From NCBI GenBank assembly GCA_035939615.1, contig DASZFP010000102.1, positions 1 through 15,200 on the forward strand: a stretch of 15,200 bases of DNA, read 5' to 3'. Position 1 is the first letter of the stretch; the number at the start of each line of letters is the position of its first letter. The notes under the pieces were generated by a model that had not been told where the DNA came from, searched no databases, and saw nothing but the letters and a program-made list of their open reading frames with translations. This document shows positions 7,131-15,157 of the stretch, piece after piece. Made by a program: the position numbers and the translations under genes. Origin of the DNA: VBCK01 sp035939615. Lineage in GTDB: Bacteria; Pseudomonadota; Gammaproteobacteria; Burkholderiales; Burkholderiaceae_F.

Positions 7131-7562
7131 ATGACCGGACTTCATCGCGCCTCGCCCCGGCCGACCGAGATCACGCTGCACTCGGAGTCGCGCGTGCTGG
7201 AGATCGCCTTCAGCGACGGCCGCACCTTCCGGCTGCCGTTCGAATTCCTGCGCGTGAATTCGCCCTCGGCCGAAGTGCGCGGGCACGGTCCCGGGCAGGA
7301 AGTGCTGCAGGTCGGAAAGCGCAACGTGACCATCGTCTCGGCCGAGCCGGTCGGGCACTATGGCCTGCAGCCGACCTTCTCGGACGGCCACACCACCGGG
7401 ATCTTTTCGTGGGACCTTTTGTACCAGCTGGGCCTGAACCAGGACAGCCTGTGGGCGCAGTACCTGGAACGGCTGCAGGCGGCGGGGGCCAGCCGCGACG
7501 CGCCCACGGTCGCCGCCCAGTCGGGGCCGGCCGGGCCCCACGGGTGCGGCAGCGGCCACTGA
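7131..7562 (+). CDS. DUF971 / gamma-butyrobetaine hydroxylase-like N-terminal domain protein
   Basis: Small protein (143 residues) with one DUF971 domain (PF06155 type) over about residues 13-95. Its landmarks are ITLHSESRVLEIAFSDG, RLPFEFLRVNSPSAEVRGHG and VGHYGLQPTFSDGHTTGIFSWDLLYQL. In eukaryotic gamma-butyrobetaine hydroxylase the corresponding domain binds zinc; the role of stand-alone bacterial versions is not established. The C-terminal tail is unstructured in appearance and ends in HGCGSGH, a possible metal-binding motif. The ATG has no Shine-Dalgarno; an in-frame TAG at 7113-7115 excludes a longer form. It is followed 12 nt later by ubiE and looks like the first gene of the ubiquinone cluster. 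Its function in that pathway is inferred from context only. Confidence 0.88.
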   Translation: MTGLHRASPRPTEITLHSESRVLEIAFSDGRTFRLPFEFLRVNSPSAEVRGHGPGQEVLQVGKRNVTIVSAEPVGHYGLQPTFSDGHTTGIFSWDLLYQLGLNQDSLWAQYLERLQAAGASRDAPTVAAQSGPAGPHGCGSGH

Positions 7563-7574
7563 GAGACGCGCAGC

Positions 7575-8315
7575 ATGAGCGAGGATCGCACCACGCACTT
7601 CGGGTTCCAGCGCGTTGCCGAAGACGAGAAGGCCGCGCACGTGGAGCGCGTGTTCAGCTCGGTTGCGCCGCGCTACGACCTGATGAACGACGTGCTGTCG
7701 GGGGGTCTGCACCGGCTGTGGAAGGCCTTCACGATCCGGCAGGCCGGCGTGCGGCCCGGGATGCGGGTGCTGGACGTGGCGGCCGGAACGGGTGATCTGG
7801 CGCGCGCCTTCGCGCGTGCCGCCGGCCCCGCGGGCCTGGTCGTGCTGACCGACATCAACGCGCAGATGCTGACGGCCGGCCGGGACCGGTTGCTCGATGA
7901 AGGGCGGATCGCGCCGGCGGTGCGCTGCGACGCCGAGCGCCTTCCATTCCCGGATCGCACGTTCGATGTGGTCAGCGTCGGCTTCGGGCTGCGCAACATG
8001 ACGCACAAGGAACTGGCCCTGGCGCAGATGCGGCGGGTGCTCAAGCCCGGGGGCCGCCTGCTGGTGCTGGAATTCTCGAAGATCTGGCAGCCGCTGGCGC
8101 CGCTGTACGACGCCTACTCGATGCGGGTGATGCCCTGGCTCGGTGAGCGGATCGCCGGCGATGCGGCGAGCTACCGGTACCTGGCCGAATCGATCCGGAT
8201 GCATCCATCCCAGCCGGAATTGGCCCGGATGATGGAGCAGGCCGGTCTGGAACGCGTGCAATGGTTCAACTTCTCCGCGGGCATCTGCGCCTTGCATGTG
8301 GGTTATGCGTTGTGA
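7575..8315 (+). CDS. ubiE: Ubiquinone/menaquinone C-methyltransferase UbiE
   Basis: Class I SAM-dependent methyltransferase of 246 residues that C-methylates 2-polyprenyl-6-methoxy-1,4-benzoquinol in ubiquinone synthesis, and demethylmenaquinol where menaquinone is made. The N-terminal UbiE signature VFSSVAPRYDLMNDVLSGGLHRLWK (residues about 27-50) is followed by SAM motif I, VLDVAAGTGDLA (D67 to G73), and the acidic D93 at the end of strand 2. Downstream come the UbiE block GFGLRNMTHKELALAQMRRVLKPGG and the C-terminal FNFSAGICALHVGYAL. The length matches the family. GAGA lies about 8 nt before the ATG. It is followed after 19 nt by the Tim44-like gene and then ubiJ and ubiB, whose homologues act in the same Ubi assembly, so co-transcription is likely. 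Confidence 0.97.
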   Translation: MSEDRTTHFGFQRVAEDEKAAHVERVFSSVAPRYDLMNDVLSGGLHRLWKAFTIRQAGVRPGMRVLDVAAGTGDLARAFARAAGPAGLVVLTDINAQMLTAGRDRLLDEGRIAPAVRCDAERLPFPDRTFDVVSVGFGLRNMTHKELALAQMRRVLKPGGRLLVLEFSKIWQPLAPLYDAYSMRVMPWLGERIAGDAASYRYLAESIRMHPSQPELARMMEQAGLERVQWFNFSAGICALHVGYAL

Positions 8316-8334
8316 CGCGCGCAGCGGAACGGCG

Positions 8335-9138
8335 ATGAGCGTGCTGTGTCGGCGCTGGCTGCTGGGCGCGTGGGTGGTCGCGATGGCCACGGGCGCCGCT
8401 GCCCAGAACGACGGGCAACGCCGTCCCGCGCCGCCCGGGTTGCAGCGCCAGGGTGCCGAGCAGCTGCCGCCGGCCGCGGCCGCCACCGCGGCCAACCCGG
8501 CGCGTGCGTACGGCTGGTGGTTTGCGGCCCTGGGCGGCCTGGCCGCCGCTTTCGGCCTGGTGGCGCTGGCGACCCGGCGCAACCGGCTGACCTCGACCAC
8601 GGCAGCGCCGTACGTCGAAGGGTGGCAGGGGATCGGCGGGCCTTCGTACGCGCCGCAGCCGACGACGGTACGGACGGAGCCGCGCACCGCCAGCCGGCCG
8701 CCCGAGGGGTCGCGGATCAACGGACAGCCCGAGACCGCGGCGCGGCACGAGAGCTTCAGGCGCCCGTTCGGAGTACCGGCCGACTTCGATGCACCCGCCT
8801 TCCTGAAGGGCGCCAAGCAGTCCTTCGTCAGGCTCCAGTCGGCCTGGGACCGTTCGGACCTGCACGAGCTGGACGAGTGCACGACCGACGAGATGTTCAG
8901 CGCGCTCACGCACGAGCTGCGCGTGCGGGCGGGGCCGAGCCGCACCGAGGTGATCGAATTGACGGCGAGCCTGCTGGGTATCGAGACCGCCGCGGGCGAA
9001 TATCGGGCCAGCGTCCGCTTCAGCGGCAACTTGAAGGTCAACGGCGAGGACGAGCGCCTGGACGAGGTGTGGAATCTCTCCAGGGCGGTCGACGGCTCCA
9101 GCGGCTGGCTGCTGGCCGGCATCCAGCAGCTCAATTGA
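8335..9138 (+). CDS. Exported/membrane Tim44-like domain protein
   Basis: A 267-residue protein with a probable signal peptide (residues 1-23, ending GAAA|Q), a Pro/Ala-rich spacer, a transmembrane segment at about 60-80 (GWWFAALGGLAAAFGLVALAT) and a C-terminal Tim44-like domain from about residue 137 to the end. The domain starts near FLKGAKQSFVRLQSAWDRSDLHEL and ends DEVWNLSRAVDGSSGWLLAGIQQLN, a typical Tim44/MBA1-like alpha-beta fold pattern. Such domains bind membranes or proteins; the bacterial function is unknown. Start 8335 is chosen for GGAA (8326-8329) upstream and for a proper signal sequence. An in-frame upstream ATG at 8296 would overlap ubiE. Position between ubiE and ubiJ suggests a link to quinone metabolism or membrane assembly, which is inference. 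Confidence 0.85.
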   Translation: MSVLCRRWLLGAWVVAMATGAAAQNDGQRRPAPPGLQRQGAEQLPPAAAATAANPARAYGWWFAALGGLAAAFGLVALATRRNRLTSTTAAPYVEGWQGIGGPSYAPQPTTVRTEPRTASRPPEGSRINGQPETAARHESFRRPFGVPADFDAPAFLKGAKQSFVRLQSAWDRSDLHELDECTTDEMFSALTHELRVRAGPSRTEVIELTASLLGIETAAGEYRASVRFSGNLKVNGEDERLDEVWNLSRAVDGSSGWLLAGIQQLN

Positions 9139-9157
9139 GCCGGTCGGCCCGGGGCCC

Positions 9158-9730
9158 GTGCTGCAGCGATTCGCATCCGACGCGGCCCTGGAAGGTCTGA
9201 ACCACCTGCTTCGGGGGCAGCGCCAGGCGCGCGAGCTGCTGCGCCCGCTCGCGGGCCGCACTGCGCGGATCCAGGCAGGCCCGGTCGCGCTGCAGTTCGC
9301 CATTGGCCCGGACGGTCTGCTGCAGTCGTCGCAGGCCGATCCCCACGTTCGGATCGACATCGAGGCGGGCTCGCTCGCCGCCGGGCTGTCCGATCCGGCC
9401 GCCGTGCTGCGGGACGCGCACATCGGCGGCGATGCCGAGCTCGCCCAGGTGTTGTCGCGCGTGGTAGAGCAGTTGCGGCCCGACCTGGAGGAAGACCTGT
9501 CGCATCTGGTGGGCGATGCGGCCGCGGTGCGGATCGTGGCGGCGCTGCGCGCCGCGCGGCACGAGGTGGCCGACGCCGGGGAGCGCGCCGCGCGCCAGCT
9601 CGCCGACTATCTGGCCGGCGAGCGCGCCTGGCTGGCCTCGCGCGGGCCATTCGAGCGGTTTGTTGCAGAGGTGAACGAACTGGCCCAGGCCGCCGAGCGC
9701 CTGGCCGAGCGGACCAGCCGGCTGCGCTGA
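9158..9730 (+). CDS. ubiJ: Ubiquinone biosynthesis accessory factor UbiJ (SCP2 domain)
   Basis: Protein of 190 residues with an N-terminal SCP2-like lipid-binding domain (about 15-110, including GPVALQFAIGPDGLLQ and LRDAHIGGDAELAQVL) and a helical C-terminal part rich in Ala, Glu and Arg. The segment LSRVVEQLRPDLEEDLSHLVGDAAAVRI is characteristic of UbiJ. In Escherichia coli UbiJ, with UbiK, forms the lipid-binding part of the soluble Ubi complex that hydroxylates and methylates ubiquinone precursors. The start is GTG at 9158 with a CGGGG tract (9150-9154) upstream. Its stop is 4 nt from the ubiB ATG. The ubiE-ubiJ-ubiB neighbourhood is the same as in enterobacteria apart from the inserted Tim44-like gene, which supports the call. 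Confidence 0.9.
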   Translation: MLQRFASDAALEGLNHLLRGQRQARELLRPLAGRTARIQAGPVALQFAIGPDGLLQSSQADPHVRIDIEAGSLAAGLSDPAAVLRDAHIGGDAELAQVLSRVVEQLRPDLEEDLSHLVGDAAAVRIVAALRAARHEVADAGERAARQLADYLAGERAWLASRGPFERFVAEVNELAQAAERLAERTSRLR

Positions 9731-9734
9731 GCCG

Positions 9735-11306
9735 ATGCTGCGCCTGCTGCGCCTGCTGCGGATCGTCACGGTCTCGTTCCGCTACGGCCTGGACCAGATC
9801 GCGCTGGGCAACCTGAGCCATCCGCTGCTGGTGCGCCTGGTGCGGCTGACCGCGATCGGTCGGCCCCTGACCCGCCCGCGCGGCGAGCGGCTGCGGCTTG
9901 CGCTGGAAAGCCTGGGACCGTTGTTCGTCAAATTCGGCCAGCTGCTGTCGACGCGCCGGGATCTGTTGCCGGCCGACATCGCCGACGAGCTGGCCCGCCT
10001 CCAGGACCGGGTGCCGCCCTTCGACTCGGCAGCGGCGATGCGCGAGATCGAACGTGGGCTGGGACGGCGCATCTCGGACATTTTTTCATCGTTCGACGCC
10101 ACGCCCGTGGCCAGTGCATCGATCGCCCAGGTACACCTGGGCGTGCTGGCGCACGGCCCCCAGGCGGGCCGCGAAGTCGCGATCAAGGTGCTGCGGCCCG
10201 GAATGCGGTCGGTGATCGACCGCGACCTGCAGCTGATGGACGCGGCCGCCGTGCTGGTCGAGTACCTGTGGCGCGACGGCCGGCGGCTGCGCCCGCGCGA
10301 CGTGGTCGACGAGTTCCGCAAGACGCTGCACGATGAGCTCGACCTGACGCGCGAGGCGGCCAACGCCTCGCAGCTTCGCCGCAACTTTGCCGATTCCAGG
10401 CTGCTGCGGATTCCCGAGATGCTGTGGGATTACTGCAGCGAAAGCGTGCTGGTGATGGAGCGGATGCGCGGCGTGCCGATCGGCCAGATCGATCGGCTGC
10501 GCGAGGCCGGCGTCGACCTGAAGCGCCTGTCGCACGACGGAGTCGAGATCTTCTTCACCCAGGTGTTCCGCGACGGTTTTTTCCACGCCGACATGCATCC
10601 GGGCAACATCTACGTCAGCATCGATCCGTCCGACCACGGGCGCTACATCGCGCTCGACTTCGGCATCGTGGGCACGTTGACCGACACCGACCGCGACTAC
10701 CTGGCCCGCAATTTCCTGGCATTTTTCCAGCGCGACTACCGCCGCGTGGCCGCGACCCACCTGGAGTCGGGCTGGGTGCCGCGCGGCACCCGCGTCGATG
10801 AGCTGGAAAGCGCGATTCGCGCCGTGTGCGAGCCGATTTTCGACCGCCCGTTGAAGGACATCTCGTTCGCGCAGGTGCTGGTGCGGCTGTTTTCGACCTC
10901 ACGCCGCTTCAACGTCGAGATCCAGCCCCAGCTGCTGTTGCTGCAGAAGACGCTGTTGAACGTCGAGGGGTTGGGCCGGCAGCTCGACCCGGAGCTGGAT
11001 CTGTGGAAGACCGCCAAGCCGTTCCTGGAAGCCTGGATGAAGCGCCAGGTCGGCTTCGCCGGCTTGATGGAGCGGCTTCGCACCGAGGCGCCACAGTGGA
11101 GCCGACTGCTGCCGCAGGTGCCGCGCCTGGCGGCCCAGGCGCTGATGGCGGTGGAAAGCCAGGAGCGGGTGCTGGCCGAGCTGGCCGAGCTCAAGCGCGC
11201 CAACGCGCAGCGCAACCGCTGGCTGGCAGTCGCGGTCTGGCTGCTGGCCGCCGTCGTGCTGATGCTGGCGTGGGTCTTCGTGGGACTGCGGCTGCCGCGA
11301 CTCTGA
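9735..11306 (+). CDS. ubiB: Ubiquinone biosynthesis atypical kinase/ATPase UbiB
   Basis: Member of the ABC1/ADCK/UbiB family, 523 residues, needed for ubiquinone synthesis; it is thought to use ATPase activity to help extract lipid precursors from the membrane. The diagnostic KxGQ motif is K66-F-G-Q69 in FVKFGQLLSTRRDLLP. The Ala-rich nucleotide loop is A126-S-A-S-I-A-Q132, and the lysine of VAIKVLRPG is K151. The catalytic-loop equivalent is HADMHPGN (284-291) and the metal-binding Asp is D308 in LDFGIVG. The C-terminus carries a hydrophobic stretch (WLAVAVWLLAAVVLMLAWVFVGL) as membrane anchor. Length and motifs are complete. It follows ubiJ by 4 nt. A candidate promoter for glmU lies just after its stop, so it is probably the last gene of the ubi unit. 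Confidence 0.97.
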   Translation: MLRLLRLLRIVTVSFRYGLDQIALGNLSHPLLVRLVRLTAIGRPLTRPRGERLRLALESLGPLFVKFGQLLSTRRDLLPADIADELARLQDRVPPFDSAAAMREIERGLGRRISDIFSSFDATPVASASIAQVHLGVLAHGPQAGREVAIKVLRPGMRSVIDRDLQLMDAAAVLVEYLWRDGRRLRPRDVVDEFRKTLHDELDLTREAANASQLRRNFADSRLLRIPEMLWDYCSESVLVMERMRGVPIGQIDRLREAGVDLKRLSHDGVEIFFTQVFRDGFFHADMHPGNIYVSIDPSDHGRYIALDFGIVGTLTDTDRDYLARNFLAFFQRDYRRVAATHLESGWVPRGTRVDELESAIRAVCEPIFDRPLKDISFAQVLVRLFSTSRRFNVEIQPQLLLLQKTLLNVEGLGRQLDPELDLWKTAKPFLEAWMKRQVGFAGLMERLRTEAPQWSRLLPQVPRLAAQALMAVESQERVLAELAELKRANAQRNRWLAVAVWLLAAVVLMLAWVFVGLRLPRL

Positions 11307-11320
11307 ACGTTGCGTCTACC

Positions 11321-11326
11321 TATAAT
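11321..11326 (+). promoter_or_regulatory. Candidate -10 box upstream of glmU
   Basis: A perfect TATAAT stands in the 43-nt gap between ubiB and glmU, 23 nt before the glmU ATG at 11350. Any -35 box at normal spacing falls over the ubiB stop and is poor. It may allow glmU to be expressed independently of the ubi genes. Confidence 0.45.
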
Positions 11327-11349
11327 CGTGGCCTGATGGGCGACCAACG

Positions 11350-12729
11350 ATGAACCTGGTGATCCTGGCGGCCGGCCAGGGCAAACGGATGCGTTCCGAC
11401 CTGCCGAAGGTGCTGCACCCTCTGGCCGGCCGGCCCTTGCTCGCGCACGTGCTCGATGCGGCGCGCGCCATCGCCGGCGCGCTCGGGCGCCCGGCCAATG
11501 CGATCGTCGTGGTCGGCCACGGCGGCGCCCAGGTGACGGGCGCTTTCGCCGGCCAGTCGGACATCCGGTTCGTCACGCAGGAGCCGCAGCTGGGTACCGG
11601 CCACGCGGTCCTGCAGGCGGCCGCGCTGCTGGACGATGCCGCCCCGACGCTGGTGCTGTACGGGGACGTGCCGCTGGTGCACGCCGACACGTTGCTGGCG
11701 CTGGTGCGCGCGGCCGGCGACGGCGTCGGCCTGCTGAGCGCGCGCGTGGCGGACCCGACCGGCTATGGCCGCGTCGTGCGCGATGCCGCCGGCGCGGTGG
11801 CGCGCGTCGTGGAGGAGCGCGACGCCAGCGGCCGCGAACGGGCGATCGACGAGATCAACACCGGCATCCTGGTGGCGCCGACCCCCGGCTTGAAGTCGTG
11901 GCTCGCGCAACTGGGCAACGACAACGCGCAGCGCGAGTATTACCTGACGGATGTGATCGCGCTGGCGGTGCGTGAACAGGTCCCGGTGACCGCGTGCCTC
12001 GCGCCCGACGCGAGCCAGGCGCTCGGCGTGAACAGCAAGTCGCAGCTGGCCGAGCTGGAGCGGACCTTCCAGCGGCGCAGCGCCGAGCATCTGATGCAGT
12101 CGGGCGCGACGCTGGCCGATCCGGCCCGGATCGATGTGCGCGGGCGCCTGAGCGTCGGAGCCGACGTGTTCATCGATGTCGGCTGCGTGTTCGAAGGCGA
12201 GGTCGCGCTGGCTGACCGCGTGCGCGTCGGGCCCTACTGCGTGCTGCGCGACGCCGCGGTGGGCGCCGACACCGAGGTGGCCGCGTTTTCCTACCTGGAC
12301 GGCTGCCGCATCGGCGCCTCGGCCCGGGTAGGGCCGTACGCGCGCCTGCGGCCCGGAGCGAACCTGGACGACGAGGTCCACATCGGAAATTTCGTCGAGG
12401 TCAAGGCGAGCCATGTCGGCCGGGGATCGAAGGCCAATCACCTGGCCTACATCGGTGACGCCGAGGTCGGCCCCCGAACCAACATCGGGGCCGGAACGAT
12501 CGTGGCGAACTACGACGGCGTCAACAAGCACCGCAGCCGCATCGGCCAGGACGTCCAGGTCGGCAGCAACACCGTGCTGGTGGCGCCGATCCAGGTCGGC
12601 GACGGCGCAACCATCGGCGCCGGCTCGACCGTGTGCCGCGAGGTGCCGCCCGGCACCCTGACGCTGGCGCGCGCCCCGCAGGTCACGATCGCCGGATGGA
12701 AGCGGCCGGCCAAGAAGGCCGGCCGATGA
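11350..12729 (+). CDS. glmU: Bifunctional GlcNAc-1-P uridyltransferase / GlcN-1-P acetyltransferase GlmU
   Basis: Cytoplasmic enzyme of 459 residues that acetylates glucosamine-1-phosphate and then couples it to UTP, making UDP-GlcNAc for peptidoglycan and LPS. The N-terminal pyrophosphorylase domain (about 1-229) shows LAAGQGKRM (6-14) with PKVLH, then QLGTGHA (80-86), YGDVPL with metal ligand D106, and GVNSKSQL near the domain end. The C-terminal left-handed beta-helix has hexapeptide repeats and the acetyltransferase signature NFVEVK...KANHLAYIGD, where H364 corresponds to the E. coli catalytic His363. It continues as NIGAGTIVANYDG and KHRSRIG. Length is normal for the family. No strong Shine-Dalgarno is seen. 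glmS, a common neighbour elsewhere, is not next to it. Its TGA overlaps the ATG of an aldehyde dehydrogenase gene. Confidence 0.98.
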   Translation: MNLVILAAGQGKRMRSDLPKVLHPLAGRPLLAHVLDAARAIAGALGRPANAIVVVGHGGAQVTGAFAGQSDIRFVTQEPQLGTGHAVLQAAALLDDAAPTLVLYGDVPLVHADTLLALVRAAGDGVGLLSARVADPTGYGRVVRDAAGAVARVVEERDASGRERAIDEINTGILVAPTPGLKSWLAQLGNDNAQREYYLTDVIALAVREQVPVTACLAPDASQALGVNSKSQLAELERTFQRRSAEHLMQSGATLADPARIDVRGRLSVGADVFIDVGCVFEGEVALADRVRVGPYCVLRDAAVGADTEVAAFSYLDGCRIGASARVGPYARLRPGANLDDEVHIGNFVEVKASHVGRGSKANHLAYIGDAEVGPRTNIGAGTIVANYDGVNKHRSRIGQDVQVGSNTVLVAPIQVGDGATIGAGSTVCREVPPGTLTLARAPQVTIAGWKRPAKKAGR

Positions 12730-14279
12730 CACCGGCGCAAACTATGCCGGCCGCTGATTCGGCGCTGCGCGAGGAGGTCTCGCGGCTGCTCGACCGGCTC
12801 GGGGTCGATGCCGCCTCGCTGGACGGCGACCTGGTGGCCCGCACGCCGATCGACGGCGGCGTCACGGCCCGGGTGCCGGAGACTTCGCCCACGCAGGTGG
12901 GCGCCGCGGTCGCGGCGGCGCGTGAGGCTTTTGAACGCTGGCGGCTGGTTCCGGCGCCGCGCCGAGGCGAGCTGGTGCGACGCCTGGGCGAGTCGCTGCG
13001 CCTCGCCCGCGAGGACCTGGGCCGGCTGGTGTCGATCGAGACCGGCAAGATCGTCTCCGAGGGGCGGGGCGAAGTGCAGGAAATGATCGACATCTGCGAC
13101 TTCGCCACCGGTCTGTCGCGCCAGCTGTACGGCCTGACGATCGCCTCGGAGCGTCCCGGCCACCGGATGATGGAGACCTGGCATCCGCTCGGCGTCACCG
13201 GCGTGATCAGTGCGTTCAACTTTCCGGTCGCCGTGTGGGCCTGGAATGCCGCGCTGGCGCTGGTCTGCGGTGACCCGGTCGTGTGGAAGCCGTCGGAAAA
13301 GACGCCGCTCACAGCGCTGGCGGTGCAGGCGATCTTCGACCGGGTCGCGCGCGAGGCTCAGCGCGAAACCGGCGCGCCCACGAGCGGCCTGCTGCACGTG
13401 CTGACTGGCGGCCGCCAGGCGGCCCAGGTGCTGGTCGATCACCCGGCCGTGCCGCTCGTGTCGGCCACCGGCTCCACCGCCATGGGGCGATCGCTCGCGC
13501 CCCGGCTGGCGCAGCGGTTCGCGCGGGCGCTGCTGGAGCTGGGCGGCAACAACGGCGCCATCGTCTGTCGCAGCGCGGATCAGGAACTGGCGCTGCGGGC
13601 GATCGCGTTCGCCTGGATGGGAACCGCGGGCCAGCGCTGCACCTCGCTGCGGCGGCTGTTCGTGCATCGCGACGTGCCCGACGCCTTCGTGCAGCGCCTG
13701 GCGCGCCTGTCCGCCTCGGTGGCCGTGGGCGATCCGCTCGATCCGGCCACTCTGGTGGGGCCGTTGATCGATCGGACCGCTTTCGAGGCGATGCAGGCCG
13801 CGTTGAAGGACGCCGCCTCCGCGGGCGGCTCGGTCGAGGGCGGCGCGCGCGCGCACGCGCAGCGCTGGCCCGATGCGTACTACGTGCGGCCGGCGGTGGT
13901 GACGATGCCCGGCCAGCAGGGCCCGGTGTTGCGCGAGACCTTCGCGCCGATTCTGTACGTGATGCGTTATGCGGATCTGCAGGAGGCGGTCGCCGCGCAC
14001 AACGCGGTGGCGGCCGGGCTGTCCTCCTCGATCTTCACGGCGGACCAGCGCGAAGCAGAGCGCTTCATGGCCGCTGACGGCTCCGACTGCGGCCTGGCCA
14101 ACGTGAACATCGGCCCGTCGGGTGCCGAGATCGGCGGTGCCTTCGGCGGCGAGAAGGACACCGGCGGAGGGCGCGAGTCCGGCTCCGACGTCTGGAAAAC
14201 CTATATGCGCCGTGCCACCAACACGATCAACTTTTCCGGGGAACTGCCCCTGGCGCAGGGCGTGAAGTTCGATATCTGA
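12726..14279 (+). CDS. amaB: ALDH7/antiquitin-type aldehyde dehydrogenase (probable L-piperidine-6-carboxylate / alpha-aminoadipate semialdehyde dehydrogenase)
   Basis: NAD(P)-dependent aldehyde dehydrogenase of 517 residues. Catalytic C305 lies in AGQRCTSLRR and the general base E271 in ELGGNN. The cofactor region has FNFPVAVWAWNAALALVCGD and WKPSEKTP. The C-terminal block GPSGAEIGGAFGGEKDTGGGRESGSD and MRRATNTINFS is the hallmark of ALDH7 (antiquitin, bacterial AmaB). These enzymes oxidise alpha-aminoadipic semialdehyde, or its cyclic form piperidine-6-carboxylate, to alpha-aminoadipate in lysine and pipecolate catabolism. Substrate is inferred from the family. The start is the ATG overlapping the glmU stop, with AAGG (12715-12718) 7 nt upstream. 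Catalytic residues appear intact. No other lysine-catabolic gene is in view, so the pathway assignment has no local support. Confidence 0.88.
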   Translation: MTPAQTMPAADSALREEVSRLLDRLGVDAASLDGDLVARTPIDGGVTARVPETSPTQVGAAVAAAREAFERWRLVPAPRRGELVRRLGESLRLAREDLGRLVSIETGKIVSEGRGEVQEMIDICDFATGLSRQLYGLTIASERPGHRMMETWHPLGVTGVISAFNFPVAVWAWNAALALVCGDPVVWKPSEKTPLTALAVQAIFDRVAREAQRETGAPTSGLLHVLTGGRQAAQVLVDHPAVPLVSATGSTAMGRSLAPRLAQRFARALLELGGNNGAIVCRSADQELALRAIAFAWMGTAGQRCTSLRRLFVHRDVPDAFVQRLARLSASVAVGDPLDPATLVGPLIDRTAFEAMQAALKDAASAGGSVEGGARAHAQRWPDAYYVRPAVVTMPGQQGPVLRETFAPILYVMRYADLQEAVAAHNAVAAGLSSSIFTADQREAERFMAADGSDCGLANVNIGPSGAEIGGAFGGEKDTGGGRESGSDVWKTYMRRATNTINFSGELPLAQGVKFDI

Positions 14280-14288
14280 CGCGCAAGC

Positions 14289-15157
14289 TCAGGGGCCGCT
14301 CAGCGCCCGGTTCAGCTGGGTGGCAAGGCGGGCGCCCGCCAGTGCCAGCTGCGTCGTGATGACGCGCTCGGCGGCCCGCTGGTACGCACGCGGCAGCGCC
14401 ACCGTGCCGGCCGGTGCGCTGCTGCAGGCGAAGCCCGGATAGTTGAGCGCCACCTGGCGCGCCAGCCGGTTCGATTCACTCAGCCAGCGCGCCACCGGTG
14501 CTTCGCGCAGCGCGGCGGGCAACGCGCGGGCCCGCGCGACCAGCTCCCGCATGGCCTGCCCGGACGGTTGCGTGTCATGGCCGCTGCGCAGCGCCGACGC
14601 CACCAGCCGTACATCCCAGACGAAATGCAGCGACCCGGGAGTTTGACCGGGTCGGCCGGCGAGCTGGACATGCACCTGGTTGCCGCCTTGCGCGAAATCG
14701 GCTGCGTGCAGCGGCTGGTGCAGGTCGCCGACCAGGTGCGAGATCCACTTCAGAGCCTCCCGGCGCTGCGCCGTCGGCAGGCCCGGGTCGGCCAGTTGCG
14801 CCATCAGCGCTTCGATTTGCCGGCTTGCGCACTGCTGCTGCGGGCACCAGGCGGCTTCGGGCCCGGCGTCGCCGCAGACCGGCATGTTGTCGTAATGCCA
14901 GGCCGGCCGATCCGCCGGGGTACCGCGTATCTCGTCAGCCCAGAGCGAGACTTCGGCCAGCGTGGTTCGGCCGGACCGGTTGCCGTCGCGATCGCGGTCG
15001 TCGGCAAGCAGCCGCGCCACCTCGGCCCGCGCTTCGGGGGTGAGCAGCGCGTCGGCCACCCCGCCGATCGCGCGATGACCCAATGGCCCCCAGGCCGAAG
15101 CGCAAGTCGACAGCAGAAGAAAGACAAGTCCGGCCGCCAGTCGAGACCCGTACTCAT
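14289..15157 (-). CDS. S1/P1-family zinc-dependent nuclease with disrupted or unusual 5' end
   Basis: Predicted secreted or periplasmic single-strand nuclease/phosphodiesterase using three zinc ions. In P1 nuclease the mature N-terminal Trp and His6 bind zinc; here SAWGPLGH supplies the equivalent W and H. The other ligands are visible: Asp in LWADEIR, His in AWHYDN, His and Asp in WISHLVGDLHQPLH, and His and Asp in LHFVWD. Upstream in the same frame comes a good hydrophobic signal sequence, LAAGLVFLLLSTCASA, yet that frame has no ATG, GTG or TTG before the window edge. The only in-frame ordinary start is TTG 15083, which would delete the signal peptide and the zinc-binding Trp. The nearest ATG (15157, read on the minus strand) is one frame off, and it lies inside the repeat. 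Coordinates run to that ATG. The end converges on the dehydrogenase with a 9-nt gap. Family certain; the start is not. Confidence 0.82.

Noticed and set aside
7032..9821. A 929-residue open frame on the minus strand opposite DUF971, ubiE, the Tim44-like gene and ubiJ.
   Set aside because: It is Arg/Ala/Pro-rich with no recognisable domain and lies entirely antisense to four well-supported genes; high third-position GC produces such shadows.
11281..11349. Possible intrinsic terminator after ubiB.
   Set aside because: No stem followed by a U-run is present; only the -10-like box stands out.
11320..12732. A 470-residue open frame antisense to glmU.
   Set aside because: It mirrors the glmU hexapeptide repeats, has no domain of its own, and the sense strand encodes a complete GlmU.
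13843..13862. Alternating GC run (possible Z-DNA or simple repeat).
   Set aside because: It encodes Gly-Ala-Arg-Ala-His within the dehydrogenase in frame and is short; ordinary for GC-rich coding DNA.
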